A DNA stretch of 41,350 nt. Origin: an uncultured Bacteroides sp. (GTDB lineage: Bacteria > Bacteroidota > Bacteroidia > Bacteroidales > Bacteroidaceae). The DNA lies in assembly GCA_905198575.1 (NCBI GenBank), contig CAJKDC010000010.1, forward strand, positions 1-41,350, in the 5' to 3' direction. A program made the position numbers and the translations under genes. Numbering within the stretch: the first letter of the stretch is position 1; every line of letters begins with the position of its first letter. The notes beneath the pieces were generated by a model. It was given only the letters and a program-made list of their open reading frames with translations. It was not told where the DNA came from and did no database searches. Below, one piece after another: positions 24,454 to 32,816 of the stretch.

Positions 24454-25050
24454 TTAAAGCCTTTTCAAAGCCAGCTTAATTACTTTTTCTACCGGTGCAT
24501 CAGGCTCTTCCTTTAATAAAGCGGCCACAACCTTTTGCGAAGGTGCCGGAGCAAATCCTAGCATGGTAAGTGCTGCAACTGCTTCTTCGTATACTTCAGT
24601 TTGTAGATTGGTTACCGCCGTACTTACTGGTGCAGCCGCATCGATACCCGTACTTACTATCTTGTCTTTCAATTCCACAATGATACGCTGGGCTGTTTTC
24701 AGTCCGATTCCTTTTACTGTTTTCAGCAATTTTTCGTTACCGCTGCTGATAACATTACATAATTCAGAGGGGCTGAGCGCTGATAAAATCATGCGGGCCG
24801 TATTTCCTCCTATTCCAGATACACTGATGAGGAGCAAAAATAATTCGCGTTCCTGCTTTGTCGCAAATCCATAAAGAACGTAAGCATCTTCTCGGATAGC
24901 TTCATAAATATAAAGCTTTACTTCTTTTTTGTTTTGTATAGCCGAATAGGTGTTCAGTGAAACATTTATTCCGTATCCCACACCGTTACAATCCACAACG
25001 GCAAGTGCCGGCGTAATTTCTGCAAGTTCTCCTTTTATGTATTCAATCAT
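24454..25050 (-). CDS. ruvA: Holliday junction DNA helicase subunit RuvA
   Basis: A 198-aa protein that binds four-way DNA junctions as a tetramer and loads RuvB. It has the N-terminal OB domain (residues 1-62, MIEYIKGELAEITPALAVVD), two helix-hairpin-helix motifs (LLISVSGIGGNTARMIL and TVKGIGLKTAQRIIVELKDK) and the C-terminal RuvB-binding domain (about 150-198). An exact -7 box TATTTTTG lies on the minus strand at 25079-25086. Confidence 0.96.
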   Translation of the reverse strand: MIEYIKGELAEITPALAVVDCNGVGYGINVSLNTYSAIQNKKEVKLYIYEAIREDAYVLYGFATKQERELFLLLISVSGIGGNTARMILSALSPSELCNVISSGNEKLLKTVKGIGLKTAQRIIVELKDKIVSTGIDAAAPVSTAVTNLQTEVYEEAVAALTMLGFAPAPSQKVVAALLKEEPDAPVEKVIKLALKRL

Positions 25051-25078
25051 GTTTTCTTGATAATTTATTATTTTATGG

Positions 25079-25086
25079 CAAAAATA
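25079..25086 (-). promoter_or_regulatory. ruvA promoter -7 box
   Basis: TATTTTTG on the minus strand, 29 bases before the ruvA start. No clear -33 TTTG is seen. Confidence 0.6.
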
Positions 25087-25148
25087 CGCATATATAAGTT
25101 GTAAATTGTAAGTTGAGGCAGATTTCTTTAAAAAATGGATTCATTTCA

Positions 25149-25181
25149 TTTGTTTAGAATGATTCCAGTTTTGTATTTTTG
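25149..25181 (+). promoter_or_regulatory. Promoter of the meso-DAP dehydrogenase gene
   Basis: The -33 TTTG (25149-25152) and exact -7 TATTTTTG (25174-25181) are 21 bases apart. The leader is about 43 bases. Confidence 0.75.
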
Positions 25182-25229
25182 CAATGCAAAACAAAAAAAG
25201 AATAATAAACCATTTAATACAAATAGAAT

Positions 25230-26129
25230 ATGAAAAAAATCAGAGCTGCCATTGTTGGTTACGGTAACATTGGAAAATTTACACTGGATGCACTCGAAGC
25301 TGCACCCGATTTTGAAGTAGCAGGTGTAGTACGTCGTAACGGTGCTGAAAACAAGCCGGCTGAACTGGCTAATTATCCTGTAGTAAAAGATATTAAGGAA
25401 TTGCAGGATGTAGACGTTGCTATTCTGGCAACTCCAACCCGTAGCGTAGAAGCTTATGCCAAAGAAATTCTGGCATTAGGTATCAATACAGTAGACAGTT
25501 TCGACATTCATACACAGATCACTTCATTGCGCCGTTCTTTGGGTGAAACAGCTAAAGCTCACAATGCCGTTTCTATCATTGCAGCAGGATGGGATCCGGG
25601 AAGTGACTCTGTAGTACGTTCATTGCTGGAAGCAATTGCTCCTAAGGGTATTACATATACCAACTTTGGTCCGGGCCGCAGCATGGGTCACTCGGTAGCT
25701 GTTCGTGCTATTGCAGGTGTTAAGGATGCTTTGTCAATGACAATTCCTGTAGGAACCGGAATCCACCGTCGTATGGTATATGTTGAGTTGGAAGAAGGAG
25801 CAGACTTCAAAACTGTAGAAGCAGCTATCAAGTCTGATGCATACTTCGTAAACGATGAAACTCACGTTATTCAGGTTCCTTGTGTAGACGATTTGAACGA
25901 CGTTGGTCATGGTGTTAACTTGGTTCGTAAAGGTGTTTCAGGTAAGACACACAACCAGTTGTTTGAGTTTGACATGAAGATTAACAACCCGGCTCTTACA
26001 GCTCAGGTATTGGTATGCGTGGCACGTGCTTCAATGAAACAGCAGCCAGGATGCTATACTATGATCGAAGTTCCGGTAATCGACCTGTTGGCTGGCGGCC
26101 GTGAAGAACTGATTGCTCATTTGGTATAA
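25230..26129 (+). CDS. ddh: meso-diaminopimelate D-dehydrogenase
   Basis: A 299-aa NADPH-dependent enzyme that makes meso-diaminopimelate from tetrahydrodipicolinate in one step, for lysine and peptidoglycan. The dinucleotide site is AIVGYGNIGKFTLDAL (residues 8-23). The substrate-binding part includes SIIAAGWDPGSDSVVRSL and FGPGRSMGHSVAVRA, both typical of this family. Length is slightly under the 320-aa Corynebacterium enzyme. It is monocistronic, with its own promoter and terminator. Confidence 0.95.
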   Translation: MKKIRAAIVGYGNIGKFTLDALEAAPDFEVAGVVRRNGAENKPAELANYPVVKDIKELQDVDVAILATPTRSVEAYAKEILALGINTVDSFDIHTQITSLRRSLGETAKAHNAVSIIAAGWDPGSDSVVRSLLEAIAPKGITYTNFGPGRSMGHSVAVRAIAGVKDALSMTIPVGTGIHRRMVYVELEEGADFKTVEAAIKSDAYFVNDETHVIQVPCVDDLNDVGHGVNLVRKGVSGKTHNQLFEFDMKINNPALTAQVLVCVARASMKQQPGCYTMIEVPVIDLLAGGREELIAHLV

Positions 26130-26152
26130 TATTTTTCTTATCAGGATATGCG

Positions 26153-26193
26153 AAATCTCTTTCCCGTTTCGTTTCGGGAAAGAGATTTTTTTG
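26153..26193 (+). terminator. Terminator of the DAP dehydrogenase gene
   Basis: AAATCTCTTTCCCG pairs perfectly with CGGGAAAGAGATTT around an 8-base loop, followed by a T run. Confidence 0.92.
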
Positions 26194-26227
26194 TTTCCTT
26201 TGCGAGGAAATAGCTGTTTTTAGCTAT
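26194..26227 (+). promoter_or_regulatory. lgt upstream region: near-promoter box and two small inverted repeats
   Basis: TTTCCT/AGGAAA (26194-26210) and ATAGCT/AGCTAT (26210-26227) are back-to-back inverted repeats. A one-mismatch -7 box TTCCTTTG lies at 26195-26202. The second repeat would be the first structure in the lgt leader. Significance unsure. Confidence 0.3.
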
Positions 26228-26259
26228 AACTATAAAAATAACGATTAAACCGATAGAAA

Positions 26260-27084
26260 ATGATTGGAAGTATAGTATGGGATGTCGATCCTATTTTGGT
26301 ACATCTGGGTCCATTGGAAATTCGCTGGTACGGCCTGATGTGGGGATTGGGTTTTATCTTTGCCTACGAAATGGTTGCGCGTTTGTTCAGGAAAGAAGGT
26401 TACCCGGATACTTGGGTCGATAAGCTTTTTATTTACTGCATTGTAAGTAGTGTAGTGGGGGCACGTCTTGGACATTGTCTTTTTTATGAATGGGATTACT
26501 ATGGAGCTCATCCTATGGAAATATTGAAAATCTGGAAAGGAGGACTGGCTAGTCACGGTGGTGTCTTTGCATTGATTCTGGCTTTGGTCTGGTATTCCAA
26601 GAAGGTTACTCATAAAAGCGTGTGGTGGCTGTTCGACCGTATGATACCGGCTGTAGCTGTGGTATGTGCCTGTATCCGTTTTGGTAACCTTATGAATTCG
26701 GAAATATTTGGTTTCCCAACTACATTACCATGGGGATTCGAGTTCGTCCGTTCGCGTGAGTGGCAGGAACTGTATAATCAGGGTGGAGTAGCTCAGGCAT
26801 GTCATCCTACCCAGATTTACGAAATGCTGTATTGCATTACAGCGCTGGTTGTATCATGGTTTATGTATCACAAAATGCATTTGCAGCAGCGCATTGGTTT
26901 GATTACAGGAGTATCATTGCTTATCTTTTTTGGTTCCCGCTTTGCATTGGAATTCATGAAGAATCCGCAGGTGGCCGAAGAAGTTGGAATGACATTCAAT
27001 ATCGGGCAGTGGCTCAGTGTTCCTCTAATCTTGTTGGGACTTTATCTGATTTTTACCAGTAAGAAACGTAAGGAAGCTTTTTAA
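26260..27084 (+). CDS. lgt: Prolipoprotein diacylglyceryl transferase
   Basis: A 274-aa inner-membrane enzyme with about seven helices. It attaches diacylglycerol to the lipobox Cys of prolipoproteins. The Lgt signature is present as RFGNLMNSEIFG (140-151), and GLASHGG carries the conserved His (about residue 99). This first step of lipoprotein maturation serves the predicted lipoproteins of this window (SusD, GH32, NigD-like, rhodanese). A strong terminator separates it from the fructan locus. Confidence 0.96.
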   Translation: MIGSIVWDVDPILVHLGPLEIRWYGLMWGLGFIFAYEMVARLFRKEGYPDTWVDKLFIYCIVSSVVGARLGHCLFYEWDYYGAHPMEILKIWKGGLASHGGVFALILALVWYSKKVTHKSVWWLFDRMIPAVAVVCACIRFGNLMNSEIFGFPTTLPWGFEFVRSREWQELYNQGGVAQACHPTQIYEMLYCITALVVSWFMYHKMHLQQRIGLITGVSLLIFFGSRFALEFMKNPQVAEEVGMTFNIGQWLSVPLILLGLYLIFTSKKRKEAF

Positions 27085-27116
27085 GCATAAGAAATATTTT
27101 AGTGAGGATTGCTGAT

Positions 27117-27166
27117 AGGCAAGAATTGCAAGAGAAAAGATGCTTGCAGTTCTTGCCTGTTTTTTT
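27117..27166 (+). terminator. lgt terminator
   Basis: AGGCAAGAATTGCAAG pairs with CTTGCAGTTCTTGCCT (one G-U) around a 10-base loop, then GTTTTTTT. Confidence 0.9.
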
Positions 27167-27210
27167 GAAAATTATGTGATGTGTACCAGCAAACGGTGTA
27201 GAAGTAGTTC

Positions 27211-27238
27211 TTCATTGCAATGAAAAAGATGCATCTTT
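27211..27238. repeat. Two abutting perfect 14-bp palindromes centred on TGCA
   Basis: TTCATTGCAATGAA (27211-27224) and AAAGATGCATCTTT (27225-27238) are each perfectly self-complementary and share the central TGCA. They touch with no gap. They lie about 190-220 bp upstream of the susC transcription start, in a 366-bp stretch without a gene (27085-27450). They may be binding sites of a dimeric regulator. Confidence 0.6.
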
Positions 27239-27359
27239 AAAATGCTACAGGTTAATTATTGGAGTGAAAAACATTAGTCATTTTTGTGATTAAGTAAAAA
27301 GCTGCTGGAATATATTACATTGAATAGTAAGGATGTTGCTTTTGCTTGTAATAATGATA

Positions 27360-27397
27360 CATGAAACATTTATAGTGCTATTTGCAACAAATGTTAT
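27360..27397 (+). promoter_or_regulatory. Candidate operator of the fructan-locus regulator upstream of susC
   Basis: Half-sites TGAAACATTTATAGT (27362-27376) and TGCAACAAATGTTAT (27383-27397) are direct repeats with a 21-bp period. The GH32 promoter has the same arrangement (32584-32621), with the same period and the same 22-bp distance to its -7 box. AraC-type domains bind direct repeats of this spacing. The regulator at 37088-39826 has such a domain. Confidence 0.75.
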
Positions 27398-27419
27398 ATT
27401 TAGGGTATGATGATTTAGA

Positions 27420-27427
27420 TACTTTTG
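27420..27427 (+). promoter_or_regulatory. susC promoter -7 box
   Basis: TACTTTTG matches TAnnTTTG exactly. Nineteen to twenty-one bases upstream there is no TTTG, as expected of a promoter that needs an activator. The leader to 27478 is about 45 bases. Confidence 0.75.
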
Positions 27428-27477
27428 CATCAGTTTGAAAAATCAAATAATTGTTTTCTAATAAATTTAAAGTACGT

Positions 27478-30400
27478 ATGAAAAGCATGAAAAGAAATTT
27501 TTTTCTTGTGCTATTTGTGCTAATTAGTGTAATAGTACATGCACAAAATTTAAAAGTTCAAGGTGTCGTCTTATCTGCAACAGACAATTTTCCTGTTATC
27601 GGTGCTACTGTAATTGAAGCAGGAAATACCACAAATGGTGTTATCACAGATATGGATGGTAAATTTGAACTTTCAGTAAAACAAGGCGGCAATCTTACTA
27701 TTTCTTATGTAGGATTTAAATCACAAACCTTGAAAGCAGAATCAGTTATGAACATCCTGCTTCACGAAGATACCGAAGTATTGGACGAAGTGGTTGTGAC
27801 TGGTTATTCAACCCAAAGAAAGGCAGACCTGACAGGATCTGTTGCAGTGGTTTCAACAGATGCGTTAAAAACGGTTTCAGATCCAGACCCGATGCGTGCT
27901 CTGCAAGGTAAAGTTCCAGGTATGACTGTTACAGCCAATGGTTCTCCAAGTGGAGTAGGTACGGTACGTATTCGAGGTATTGGCTCATTTAACTCTTCTC
28001 AGGACCCTTTGTATATTGTGGACGGTGTTCCGACAACTCGTGCCTTGAATTCATTGAACTCAAATGATATTGAAAGTATGCAGGTATTGAAGGACGCTGC
28101 ATCAGCTTCAATTTATGGTTCTCGTGCATCCAATGGTGTTATCATTATTACTACGAAAAAAGGAAAGAAAGCTGATAAGGTAAAAGTAGAGTTCTCTACA
28201 AACTTAACCGCACAGCTATACACCAGTCAGTCTCTTATGCAACTGTGTAATACATCTGATTATGCAACAGCTATGGCTCAGGCAGCATTGAATGATGGTT
28301 TGGACCCAGTGACTTATGCAAGTAATTATGGATTGAACCTGAATGCTTCGAATGGTCTGCCTATTCAGGTATGGAATCCACAAACTAATAATTATGTAAA
28401 TTATACGGTAAATGGTTTGTATGATGGCTATATAAATGCCAAAAAGACAATGCGTTTTTCGGATACAGACTGGTTGGATGAGATTTCTCGCACTGGTTTT
28501 TCTCAAAATTATGACCTTTCGATATCACATGCCAATGACAAGCATTCTACTATGTTTTCTGTAGGCTATAAAAAGAATAACGGTATATTGAAATATACAG
28601 ATTTCCAGAATATATCGGCTCGTATGAATTCATCATACAATATTAACAAGTATGTAACAGTCGGTGAAAACTTTACTGTCACATATTCTAGTCAGGTTGA
28701 CTCTGCCCCTATGGAAAATGCTTTGAAAATGGCACCTACTGTTCCTGTTTATGAAGAAGATGGTGAAACATTTGCTGGCCCGGTCGGTGGTATGAGTGAC
28801 CGTCAAAATCCGTTACGTGAGATGTACGATAACCGTAACAACAGCCTTGACTACTGGCGCTTGTTCGGTAATGCTTATGTAGAGTTGAAGCCTGTTAAGG
28901 GATTGACTCTCCGTTCTACTTTCGGTATTGATTTCTATAGTTCATTTATCAATGCCAAAACTCCTACATTCCATTCTGATATTGTAAACAATGATATTGC
29001 TAAAACAACATTGTCACACAACAATGAAACGAACTGGACTTGGTCTAATACAGCAAACTATAATTTTAAGATTGCTGACAAACATGATATTACAGTGCTG
29101 TTGGGTACTGAAATGAACAAACAGACTGTGATTGACTTTTCTGCTTATTCTGAAGGATATGCATTGGAAACAGTAGACTATATGTGGCCGAATGCTGCAA
29201 CTGGTACCATGAGAAATGCTGGTGCTAAAGTTGGCTACCGCTTGGCTTCTTTCTTTGGAAAAGTTGATTATAACTATAATGACTTTATCCTGGCATCATT
29301 TACTATGCGTCGTGATGGCTCTTCCCGCTTTGGTAAAGATCACAGATGGGGTACTTTTCCAGCAGCAACATTAGGTTTCCGTTTATCTAAATTGATTGAT
29401 GCTAAATGGATGGATGACTGGAAAGTTCGTTTGTCATGGGGTAAAACAGGTAACCAGGCTATCGATAACAATGCTCAGTTTGGATTGTATGTTGCCGATT
29501 ACGGTTTGGATCGTGTGACATCTACAGCTTACGATTTGTACTTGCAAGGTTCGGGTACATTCCCTTCAGGTTATAGAGCAACACAGTTTGCAAATCCTGA
29601 TTTGAAATGGGAATCTGCCGAACAGTTTAACATTGGTACAGACTTTACATTACTGAACGGCTCGGTTTACGGTTCTATTGATGGATATATTAAGGATGTG
29701 GATGATATGCTGATCAGTCCTGCTTTTCTGGGAGCTTTGGGTGAAGGTGGTGCTTCATGGCTGAATGGTCCTTCACTGCGCAACTGGGGTATGGAATTCA
29801 ATTTAGGTTATCGCAGATCTTTTGCCAATGGATTTGGATTCGATATCAATGCTAATGCAGACTTCTTCCGTAATAGAGTGACTTATCTTCCTGAAACAAC
29901 AACAGGTTCGTATGCCCACACTTCTACAGAAAATCTGGTTGAGGCTCGTCAGCCTTATGGTTCAATTGTAGGTTATGTAGTAGAAGGTATCTTCCAGAAT
30001 CAAGCTGAAGTTGATGCGTCAGGTCAGCCAAATGCACGCGTCGGAGGTTTGAAATATGCTGATTTGGATGGTAAAAATGGAATTACCGCCGATGATCAGG
30101 ACTGGATTTATAATCCTGTACCCTTGTTCTCTTATGGTTTGAACATTGGATTGACTTATAAGAACTTCGATTTGAGTATGTTCTGGCAGGGTGTTTGTGG
30201 TAAAGATGTATATAATAACCAGAAATTCCAGACAGACTTCTGGAGTGTAACAGATGCTGGTTCTAACAAGGGAAGCCGTTTGTTGGATGCATGGAATACC
30301 AATAATACAGAATCAACAATTCCTGCTCTGACTACAAATAATACAGCAGATGAAGGTAGAGCTTCAAGTTATTTTGTAGAAAATGGCTCTTATATGAAGT

Positions 30401-30600
30401 TGCGTAACTTACAGTTGGGATATAACCTTCCGTCTGAACTGCTTTCTAAGTTCAAGATGTCAAGTGTACGTCTTTACGTATCTGGCCAGAATCTGTTGAC
30501 GATTAAGAGTAAGAGCCTTACATGCTCTGATCCGGAAAATACAGATTGGAATTATCCTTTGGCAACTTCATTCTCATTTGGTGTACAGGTTGGATTCTAA
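27478..30600 (+). CDS. SusC-like TonB-dependent outer-membrane transporter (fructan locus)
   Basis: A 1040-aa outer-membrane protein. A signal peptide (about 1-23, ending VHAQ) is followed by a carboxypeptidase-regulatory-like domain (about 25-95), the plug domain starting VVVTGYSTQRKADLTGSV and a 22-strand-type barrel ending in VQVGF. It imports oligosaccharides in energy-dependent pairing with SusD. No N-terminal STN signalling domain is present, so it is not of the anti-sigma-signalling type. The ATG at 27478 (or 27487) is used; an in-frame TTG at 27451 would add residues before the signal. Fructan as substrate is inferred from GH32 and fructokinase next to it. Confidence 0.92.
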   Translation: MKSMKRNFFLVLFVLISVIVHAQNLKVQGVVLSATDNFPVIGATVIEAGNTTNGVITDMDGKFELSVKQGGNLTISYVGFKSQTLKAESVMNILLHEDTEVLDEVVVTGYSTQRKADLTGSVAVVSTDALKTVSDPDPMRALQGKVPGMTVTANGSPSGVGTVRIRGIGSFNSSQDPLYIVDGVPTTRALNSLNSNDIESMQVLKDAASASIYGSRASNGVIIITTKKGKKADKVKVEFSTNLTAQLYTSQSLMQLCNTSDYATAMAQAALNDGLDPVTYASNYGLNLNASNGLPIQVWNPQTNNYVNYTVNGLYDGYINAKKTMRFSDTDWLDEISRTGFSQNYDLSISHANDKHSTMFSVGYKKNNGILKYTDFQNISARMNSSYNINKYVTVGENFTVTYSSQVDSAPMENALKMAPTVPVYEEDGETFAGPVGGMSDRQNPLREMYDNRNNSLDYWRLFGNAYVELKPVKGLTLRSTFGIDFYSSFINAKTPTFHSDIVNNDIAKTTLSHNNETNWTWSNTANYNFKIADKHDITVLLGTEMNKQTVIDFSAYSEGYALETVDYMWPNAATGTMRNAGAKVGYRLASFFGKVDYNYNDFILASFTMRRDGSSRFGKDHRWGTFPAATLGFRLSKLIDAKWMDDWKVRLSWGKTGNQAIDNNAQFGLYVADYGLDRVTSTAYDLYLQGSGTFPSGYRATQFANPDLKWESAEQFNIGTDFTLLNGSVYGSIDGYIKDVDDMLISPAFLGALGEGGASWLNGPSLRNWGMEFNLGYRRSFANGFGFDINANADFFRNRVTYLPETTTGSYAHTSTENLVEARQPYGSIVGYVVEGIFQNQAEVDASGQPNARVGGLKYADLDGKNGITADDQDWIYNPVPLFSYGLNIGLTYKNFDLSMFWQGVCGKDVYNNQKFQTDFWSVTDAGSNKGSRLLDAWNTNNTESTIPALTTNNTADEGRASSYFVENGSYMKLRNLQLGYNLPSELLSKFKMSSVRLYVSGQNLLTIKSKSLTCSDPENTDWNYPLATSFSFGVQVGF

Positions 30601-30638
30601 AATAGATATTTTACATAAACTTATAGATTTAAATCGTT

Positions 30639-32402
30639 ATGAAAAAATTATATACATTTTTGACAGCGTGTGTTGTTGGATTTTCTTTTAGCAGTTGCAA
30701 TGATTTCTTGGATTATACACCGACTGCTGTTATAGATGAAGAAACAGCTTTTACTAAACCCGAAGAAATGGTTACAGCAGCTTATGCCATGCTAGGCGAC
30801 TGCTGGTACACTTATCCTTTTAACTTGTTTCCATACGGGGATGTAACTTCTGATAACTGTCTGAAAGGTGGATCTGGAACAACAGATACAAATTATCATT
30901 CTTTGGAAATCTGGAGCTCTTTGACAGCAACTACTCCTGACCATATGGATGAGCTCTGGTACAGACTGTATTGTGCCATATCTCGCTGCAACCGTGCCTT
31001 GGTAGCTTTGGAACAGCATGGAGTAGAAGAACTGGGTGCTGATGTAGCACAGCAGCGTGTAGCCGAAGTTAAATTCCTGCGTGCTCATTTCTATTATAAA
31101 CTGGTGACTGTATTCCGTCAAGTGCCTTGGATTGACGAAGAAGTGTATGTCAACAATACAATAGAACAGGTTCGTAATGATGAATACACTTACGAACAGC
31201 TTATGATGAATATCATTGCCGACTTCAAGAGTGCTTATGATGTATTGCCTGAAAAACAGACAGATGGTGGTCGAGTTAATAAAATTGCCGCTGCATCTTA
31301 TTTGGCTAAATGTTATCTTGATCTGGCATGGGGTACTGGCTACGAAAGTGGAACCGGCGTTGAACATATTAACAATGACTATATGCAGCAGGTAGCTGAC
31401 TATACAGAAGTTGTAAAATCATCACAGTACGGATACCTGGAGGATTTTGGTGATATCTTCTTGCCGGAAAATAAAAATAGCAAAGAGTCTATTTTTGCTG
31501 TTCAGACATCTGACTATGAAGATGACCATACTACTTATGGACGTGCCAACTGGTCTATCATGCTGAATGGATGCTGGGGTATGTGGTCATGCGGATGGGA
31601 CTTCCATAAACCGTCACAAAACCTGGTAAATGCGTTCAAGACTGAGAATGGTTTGCCAATGTTTGAACATTACAACGATAAGATTGACTATCCTGTTAAC
31701 GGACAAGTTTCTACACAAAAGTGGGATCCACGTTTGTTCCATACTGTAGGTATGCCTACCTTCCCTTATAAGTATGAGAGTGAATATATGCAGACTGTAG
31801 CCAATTCACGTACTCCAAATACTTATGGATATTATACTTCAATGAAAGAGGTTCCGCAGCGTTCAAAAGGTGAAACATTTAATGGCAGTTGGCAGGCATT
31901 TGCTACAGCAGATTATGTATTTAGATATTCAGACGTTATGTTGATGCGTGCCGAAGCTTTGGTAGAGCTGAATAGACTGGATGAAGCTCAGGATATTATT
32001 AATGATATTCGTCAGCGTGCTGCTAACTCAATCAGCAAACATATCGACTACGCAGCGGACTTCTGCGAAATAGCTCTTTATCCAGAAGGTTATTTCAGCA
32101 GCAAGGAAGTAGCTCGTGAGTGTGTACGTTGGGAACGCAGACTTGAATTGGCCATGGAAAACGGTCGTTATTTTGACTTGCGCCGTTGGGGTATCGCTTC
32201 TGAAACTTTGAATGCTTATTTCGCCAGCGAACAGAACGATGTATATACTTACGTAAACGAAGCTGGAGAAACAGTACGACAGACTTATGCGCAGTATTAT
32301 AAAGATGCGAAATATACTCCAGAGAAAAATGAATATTTCCCGATACCGTATAATCAGTTGTTCTATATTCCTGGATTGTATGTACAGAATAAAGGATATT
32401 GA
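30639..32402 (+). CDS. SusD-like surface glycan-binding lipoprotein
   Basis: A 587-aa RagB/SusD family lipoprotein with signal and lipobox FSSC (Cys20), then NDFLDYTPTAVIDEETAF typical of the family start. TPR-like helices form the lid over SusC. The C-terminal part has RYSDVMLMRAEALVELN and RRLELAMENGRYFDLRRWG, which are classic SusD segments. It binds the glycan at the cell surface and closes over the SusC channel. It follows susC by 38 bp, and a terminator lies after it, so susCD form one unit. Confidence 0.93.
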   Translation: MKKLYTFLTACVVGFSFSSCNDFLDYTPTAVIDEETAFTKPEEMVTAAYAMLGDCWYTYPFNLFPYGDVTSDNCLKGGSGTTDTNYHSLEIWSSLTATTPDHMDELWYRLYCAISRCNRALVALEQHGVEELGADVAQQRVAEVKFLRAHFYYKLVTVFRQVPWIDEEVYVNNTIEQVRNDEYTYEQLMMNIIADFKSAYDVLPEKQTDGGRVNKIAAASYLAKCYLDLAWGTGYESGTGVEHINNDYMQQVADYTEVVKSSQYGYLEDFGDIFLPENKNSKESIFAVQTSDYEDDHTTYGRANWSIMLNGCWGMWSCGWDFHKPSQNLVNAFKTENGLPMFEHYNDKIDYPVNGQVSTQKWDPRLFHTVGMPTFPYKYESEYMQTVANSRTPNTYGYYTSMKEVPQRSKGETFNGSWQAFATADYVFRYSDVMLMRAEALVELNRLDEAQDIINDIRQRAANSISKHIDYAADFCEIALYPEGYFSSKEVARECVRWERRLELAMENGRYFDLRRWGIASETLNAYFASEQNDVYTYVNEAGETVRQTYAQYYKDAKYTPEKNEYFPIPYNQLFYIPGLYVQNKGY

Positions 32403-32447
32403 TTTTATTGTAGATTGTTGTTTTGATTCTTTATAAAGTTATAGGGT

Positions 32448-32492
32448 AAAGGGCCGGAATGTTACAATTCTGTAAAGGTTTCCGGCCTTTTC
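32448..32492 (+). terminator. Terminator after susD
   Basis: AAAGGGCCGGAA pairs with TTCCGGCCTTTT (one bulged G) around a loop of about 20 bases, followed by T residues. The rest of the 414-bp gap to GH32 holds an operator, promoter and long leader. Confidence 0.85.
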
Positions 32493-32583
32493 ATATAAAC
32501 AGCCTTGACTTTTCTTCTTTCTTTCTGGCTCTTTGCCTTGAAAATCAGTCTTTTATTGATGTAAAAACATGAAAAAAATGTAT

Positions 32584-32621
32584 CATGAATCAAATGTTAT
32601 AAGCATTGCAACATTTGTGAT
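32584..32621 (+). promoter_or_regulatory. Candidate operator of the fructan-locus regulator upstream of GH32
   Basis: Half-sites TGAATCAAATGTTAT (32586-32600) and TGCAACATTTGTGAT (32607-32621) repeat with a 21-bp period. Half-site 1 matches the second susC half-site at 13 of 15 positions. The site is also partly an inverted repeat (CAAATGTT/AACATTTG). Confidence 0.75.
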
Positions 32622-32643
32622 AGGTCTTATCGGAGATGACATC

Positions 32644-32651
32644 TATATTTG
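32644..32651 (+). promoter_or_regulatory. GH32 promoter -7 box
   Basis: TATATTTG matches TAnnTTTG exactly and lies 22 bases after the operator, as at susC. Both boxes continue with GCATCA. No -33 TTTG is present. The leader of about 160 bases is unusually long. Confidence 0.75.
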
Positions 32652-32691
32652 CATCAAACAAAAACATCAAATCATACCTGAATTTAATTCT

Positions 32692-32745
32692 ATGAAAGCA
32701 GAAGTATACAGGCTCTACGTTCACCGGATTAATCTGCAGGAGTGA
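32692..32745 (+). CDS. Possible 17-codon leader ORF in the GH32 leader
   Basis: ATG to TGA encodes MKAEVYRLYVHRINLQE. It lies within the predicted transcript, 71 bases before the GH32 start. No homologue is known to me and a chance ORF is quite possible. Confidence 0.2.
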   Translation: MKAEVYRLYVHRINLQE

Positions 32746-32816
32746 TAATAAGTTTATATTGAAATCTGGAATTAGCAAACATTCATTATTAAATACTTAA
32801 CTTAAATAAAAATATC

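Noticed and set aside
27451..27477. TTG start giving nine extra residues before the SusC signal peptide
   Set aside because: It would put polar residues ahead of a normal signal peptide; the ATG at 27478 or 27487 fits better.
30792..31367. 191-codon reading frame opposite susD
   Set aside because: It is antisense to a complete SusD gene and has no recognisable motif.
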